Shown here in pieces: positions 56,704 through 58,936 of a stretch of 58,936 bases of DNA (position 1 is its first letter; the number at the start of each line of letters is the position of its first letter). Under the pieces are notes generated by a model. That model saw only the letters and a list, made by a program, of their open reading frames with translations, ran no database searches and had not been told where the DNA came from. Where the stretch lies: NCBI GenBank assembly GCA_913056175.1, contig CAJXLM010000013.1, forward strand, positions 1 to 58,936. Reading direction: 5' to 3'. Source of the DNA: an uncultured Opitutia bacterium. Its GTDB lineage: Bacteria; Verrucomicrobiota; Verrucomicrobiia; Opitutales; Puniceicoccaceae. A program made the translations under genes and the position numbers.

Positions 56704-57969
56704 CTAGAAGGAATAGAGGAGCCGCGCTCCCCCCACGTGGTAGTCCCCGCTGCTCAGGGCCGCCTGGTCGTCGAACTGCACGATCACAAAGTAGCCGTCG
56801 ATCTTCACTCGCTCGGTCATCTGGTAGGTCGCGAAAAGGTCGAGTTCGTACGAGTCGGTGTCATTGCCAGTCCCATCGGAGTTGCGCCCGATCCCAAAGT
56901 TCGCCCGCAGGGTCAGGTCGCTCAGCCGGTAGGTGGTCTTCGTGTAGAAGAGATGGGCGTCGTTCCGGGCATTGGCCGGATAGAGGTCGTCCTCCTTCAA
57001 GGGACCGAAGTGGTTGAAGGCGCCAGGGGCAAGGGCGAGCGTGTTGTCGGAGAGGCCGTAGTAGCCGAAACCGATTTGGCCCTGCTCTCCCTCCAGTCCC
57101 GTGAAGATCAGGTAACTCCACGCGTGGTTGTCGAAGTCGTTGGCGGCGGTCACCGACGGGATCGCTTCGTTTTTATGGTAGGCACCGATCCCCTTGGTCC
57201 TCCACTTGACTCCCTCGCCGAGGCCCTCCAGCGGGAGCGCGAAGTCCGCCGTGGTCCCGTAGGTGGCAAGGACATGCTGCTGGTAGGCCACCGCGGGGGT
57301 CACCGTGAGGAGGGAGCCGAGCGGTACCTCGAGGTTGGCATTGAGAAAGACCTCACCGGCATCGGGGTAGATGTCCTTCAGCTGTTCGGTTTCCGTGATC
57401 CCGTTCGCATCATAGCTGGAAGTGAGGTCGTCAATCCATCGACTGATCGCAGTGCCGGTCAACCGGACGGGCAGGGGGCCCTGCAGGGAGAAGGTCATGC
57501 CGTCGCCGGCGGCTCCGGTCGTGAGAGGCGAATCAGCCAGCCCGACCCGGCCGCCGGTGATGTAAGTCTCCTTCCAATCCGGGAGATCGTAGCGGAGGTA
57601 GAGACGGCGGACCTTGGCGGGTGTGCTGAAGGAGCTGTCGTAGTCACCGTCGTTGTCCTCCCAGATTTGCGGCGCGAAGAGGAAACCGCCACCGAGGGAA
57701 AAGCCTTCCCAGGCGGCGGTCTGGTAGTCCCCCTGCACGATGCCAAAGGCGATGCCCTTGTCGGGGGTGTCGTTGTTGTCACGGTAGTAGACGGTCGCCC
57801 CGGTTTGCAGGGAGCCCTTTCCATCGCGAAACGCTTTTTCAAGGGGTTGCAAGGTCCGTGTCGCTTCGAGCTGGGCGCTGGCCTGAGGGAGGCCAGTGCC
57901 CACTCCGAAAGCGAGAATGGCACTGAGGGTGATCGTGGGGAGGGAGTGGGGTAGTACTGGGAGTTTCAT
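56704..57969 (-). CDS. Outer-membrane porin-like beta-barrel protein
   Basis: A 421-residue protein with a Sec signal peptide (MKLPVLPHSLPTITLSAILA...ASA) and alternating aromatic/hydrophobic strands ending in YHVGGARLLYSF, the C-terminal Phe recognised by the Bam machinery. Early segments LQTGATVYYRDNNDT and RRLYLRYDLPDWKETYITGGRVGL resemble OprD/OprB-like porins or Opr-type transporters, but I cannot assign a family or substrate. It is transcribed leftward, convergent with speA. An 8-bp hairpin (58039-58059) lies in its upstream region, about 70 bases before the ATG. Confidence 0.75.
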   Translation of the reverse strand: MKLPVLPHSLPTITLSAILAFGVGTGLPQASAQLEATRTLQPLEKAFRDGKGSLQTGATVYYRDNNDTPDKGIAFGIVQGDYQTAAWEGFSLGGGFLFAPQIWEDNDGDYDSSFSTPAKVRRLYLRYDLPDWKETYITGGRVGLADSPLTTGAAGDGMTFSLQGPLPVRLTGTAISRWIDDLTSSYDANGITETEQLKDIYPDAGEVFLNANLEVPLGSLLTVTPAVAYQQHVLATYGTTADFALPLEGLGEGVKWRTKGIGAYHKNEAIPSVTAANDFDNHAWSYLIFTGLEGEQGQIGFGYYGLSDNTLALAPGAFNHFGPLKEDDLYPANARNDAHLFYTKTTYRLSDLTLRANFGIGRNSDGTGNDTDSYELDLFATYQMTERVKIDGYFVIVQFDDQAALSSGDYHVGGARLLYSF

Positions 57970-58038
57970 GGATACGTTGTGGAAAGAACCCTGACACTCT
58001 GCGAGGTCTGCGGCGCCCGACAATTCCAAATCCTTGTC

Positions 58039-58059
58039 GCATCGGCGGTTGGCCGATGC
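58039..58059 (-). promoter_or_regulatory. Hairpin upstream of porin-like gene
   Basis: GCATCGGC (58039-58046) pairs perfectly with 58052-58059 around a 5-base loop. A TTGACA sequence lies just upstream on the leftward strand (58073-58068), but no convincing -10 box follows at normal spacing. It could be a 5' leader structure or an operator. Confidence 0.35.
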
Positions 58060-58177
58060 TTTGTCACTGTCAACGCGCTGCCGCACATACTCTTCTCTTG
58101 GAGAAATTCCCTCCACGATCGGCCCCAAGAGGGGAGGGTCGGAGAAATCGGAGTCCCGTTCCCGAATACTGCGTTCC

Positions 58178-58936
58178 CTAAACCGCAATCACAGGCCGAT
58201 TTTTTCCCCTTCCCGGACGCAAGCGCACCCCGGTACGGACGCCTTGTCCGAACTTCCTCCCCTCCTGCCCCCGGCAGGCGCAGTGAATCTCCGGTAAGCT
58301 CCGGCGGGCAAAAAGGAAGGCCGGCCGCGTCCCGAACCCACCGGGAAAACAAAACTCCTCGACCCATTCCACCCTGTTCACAGCGGCGGGTGGGCGGTGT
58401 CCCGGATCCGAGTCCGCCACACCATTATCCGGGGCCCGATCGAATCGGGGTAGAATTTTCGAAGAACGCGTTCCCGAAACCGCCATTGCAGGCCGATCCC
58501 CCCCCTTCCCGGACGCAAGCGCACCCCGCTGCCGACGCCTTGCCCGACCTTCCTCCCCTCCTGCCCCGGGCAGGCGCAGTGAATCTCCAGTAAGCTCCGG
58601 CGGGCAAAAAGGAAGGCCGGCCGCGTCCCGAACCCACCGAGAAAACAACACCCCTCGACCCATTCCACCCTGGTCACAGCGGCGGGTGGGCTTGCGGTGT
58701 CCCGGATCCGAGTACGCCACACCATTATCCGGGGCCCGATCGAATCGGGGTAGAATTTTCGAAGAACGCGTTCCCGAAACCGCAATCGCAGGCCGATTTT
58801 TTCCCCTTCCCGGACGCAAGCGCACCCCGGTACGGACGCCTTGCCCGACCTTCCTCCCTTCCTGCCCCGGGCAGGCGCAGTGAATCTCCAGTAAGCTCCG
58901 GCGGGCAAAAAGGAAGGCCGGCCGCGTCCCGAACCC
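58178..58936. repeat. Tandem repeat, about 297-300 bp unit, 2.5 copies to window edge
   Basis: Near-identical units begin at about 58181, 58478 and 58778 (each at AACCGC(A/C)AT...GCAGGCCGAT or close variant), giving periods of 297 and 300. The first full unit differs by a handful of substitutions; a 3-base insertion separates the second from the third (GGGCGGTG versus GGGCTTGCGGTG). Each unit contains two palindromes: CCTGCCCCGGGCAGG (58560-58574, 58861-58875, one change at 58264-58278) and CCCGATCGAATCGGG (58435-58449, 58735-58749). The array continues beyond the right edge. Open frames across it exist only because the period is a multiple of three. Confidence 0.88.

Noticed and set aside
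58178-58908. Open frames of 170-215 codons on the minus strand across the right-hand repeat
   Set aside because: They persist only because the repeat period is divisible by three. The sequences are Arg/Gly/Pro-rich, repetitive, lack ribosome sites and have no family resemblance.
58178-58936. CRISPR array or integron cassette array
   Set aside because: Units are about 300 bp and almost identical throughout, with no short repeats separated by unique spacers and no variable cassettes with attC-type ends. No cas or integrase gene is visible.

Overview
This is a high-GC bacterial chromosome segment of 58.9 kb with dense, mostly head-to-tail genes. I place it in Verrucomicrobiota, probably the Opitutales/Opitutae side. 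The basis is recalled family resemblance only: the partial Y1-type transposase at the left edge, a DUF5069-like protein, an ACP-FabZ fusion and a contiguous dnaK-groES-groEL run. Outer-membrane features (a porin ending in Phe, GT9 and GT4 glycosyltransferases) indicate a diderm. No rRNA, tRNA, CRISPR, prophage or intact insertion sequence was seen.

Layout. 1-664: the 5' end of a REP/IS200-like transposase gene, then G-rich DNA with a 22-23 bp minisatellite. 665-3938: a two-gene exopolysaccharide module (BcsA-like GT2 plus HlyD-type adaptor). 4042-9720: clpB and a CtpF-like P-type cation ATPase. 9987-18822: a carbon block of acetate kinase, phosphoketolase, glycogen debranching enzyme and a GH63-type glucosidase. 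19017-22767: a zinc uptake locus (znuB, znuC and zur divergent from znuA around one palindromic operator). 22858-24711: a leucine-dehydrogenase-family enzyme convergent with a DUF5069-like protein.

24850-36375 is the most coherent accessory system. dhaK, dhaL and a single-chain DhaM-HPr-Enzyme I protein run leftward. Divergent from them, one binding protein, two permeases, a 90-residue membrane protein and two ATPases run rightward, followed by class I fructose-bisphosphate aldolase. I read this as uptake of dihydroxyacetone or a related small polyol or sugar, PEP-driven phosphorylation to DHAP, and aldol condensation into hexose phosphate. The transported substrate is inferred, not seen.

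36695-45024: a DASS anion transporter, two glycosyltransferases and an ACP-FabZ fusion (leftward), then a possible 40-residue ORF coupled to trpS, a GT4 and an RmlD-like reductase (rightward). 45025-45353 has no convincing protein gene but contains a strongly structured stretch whose leftward reading ends in a good intrinsic terminator: a candidate non-coding RNA. 45354-50310: McsA-like protein, two VTT-domain membrane proteins, xseA and a CrtI-like oxidoreductase in a tightly packed run. 50499-54452: dnaK-groES-groEL with a strong terminator. 54662-56617: speA. 56704-57969: an outer-membrane porin-like protein. From about 58178 to the right edge lies a roughly 300 bp tandem repeat that runs out of the window.

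Functions rest on recognising family motifs by eye. Start codons were chosen by family length, signal peptides and overlaps (ATGA/TGATG) with the gene before. No database search was possible.
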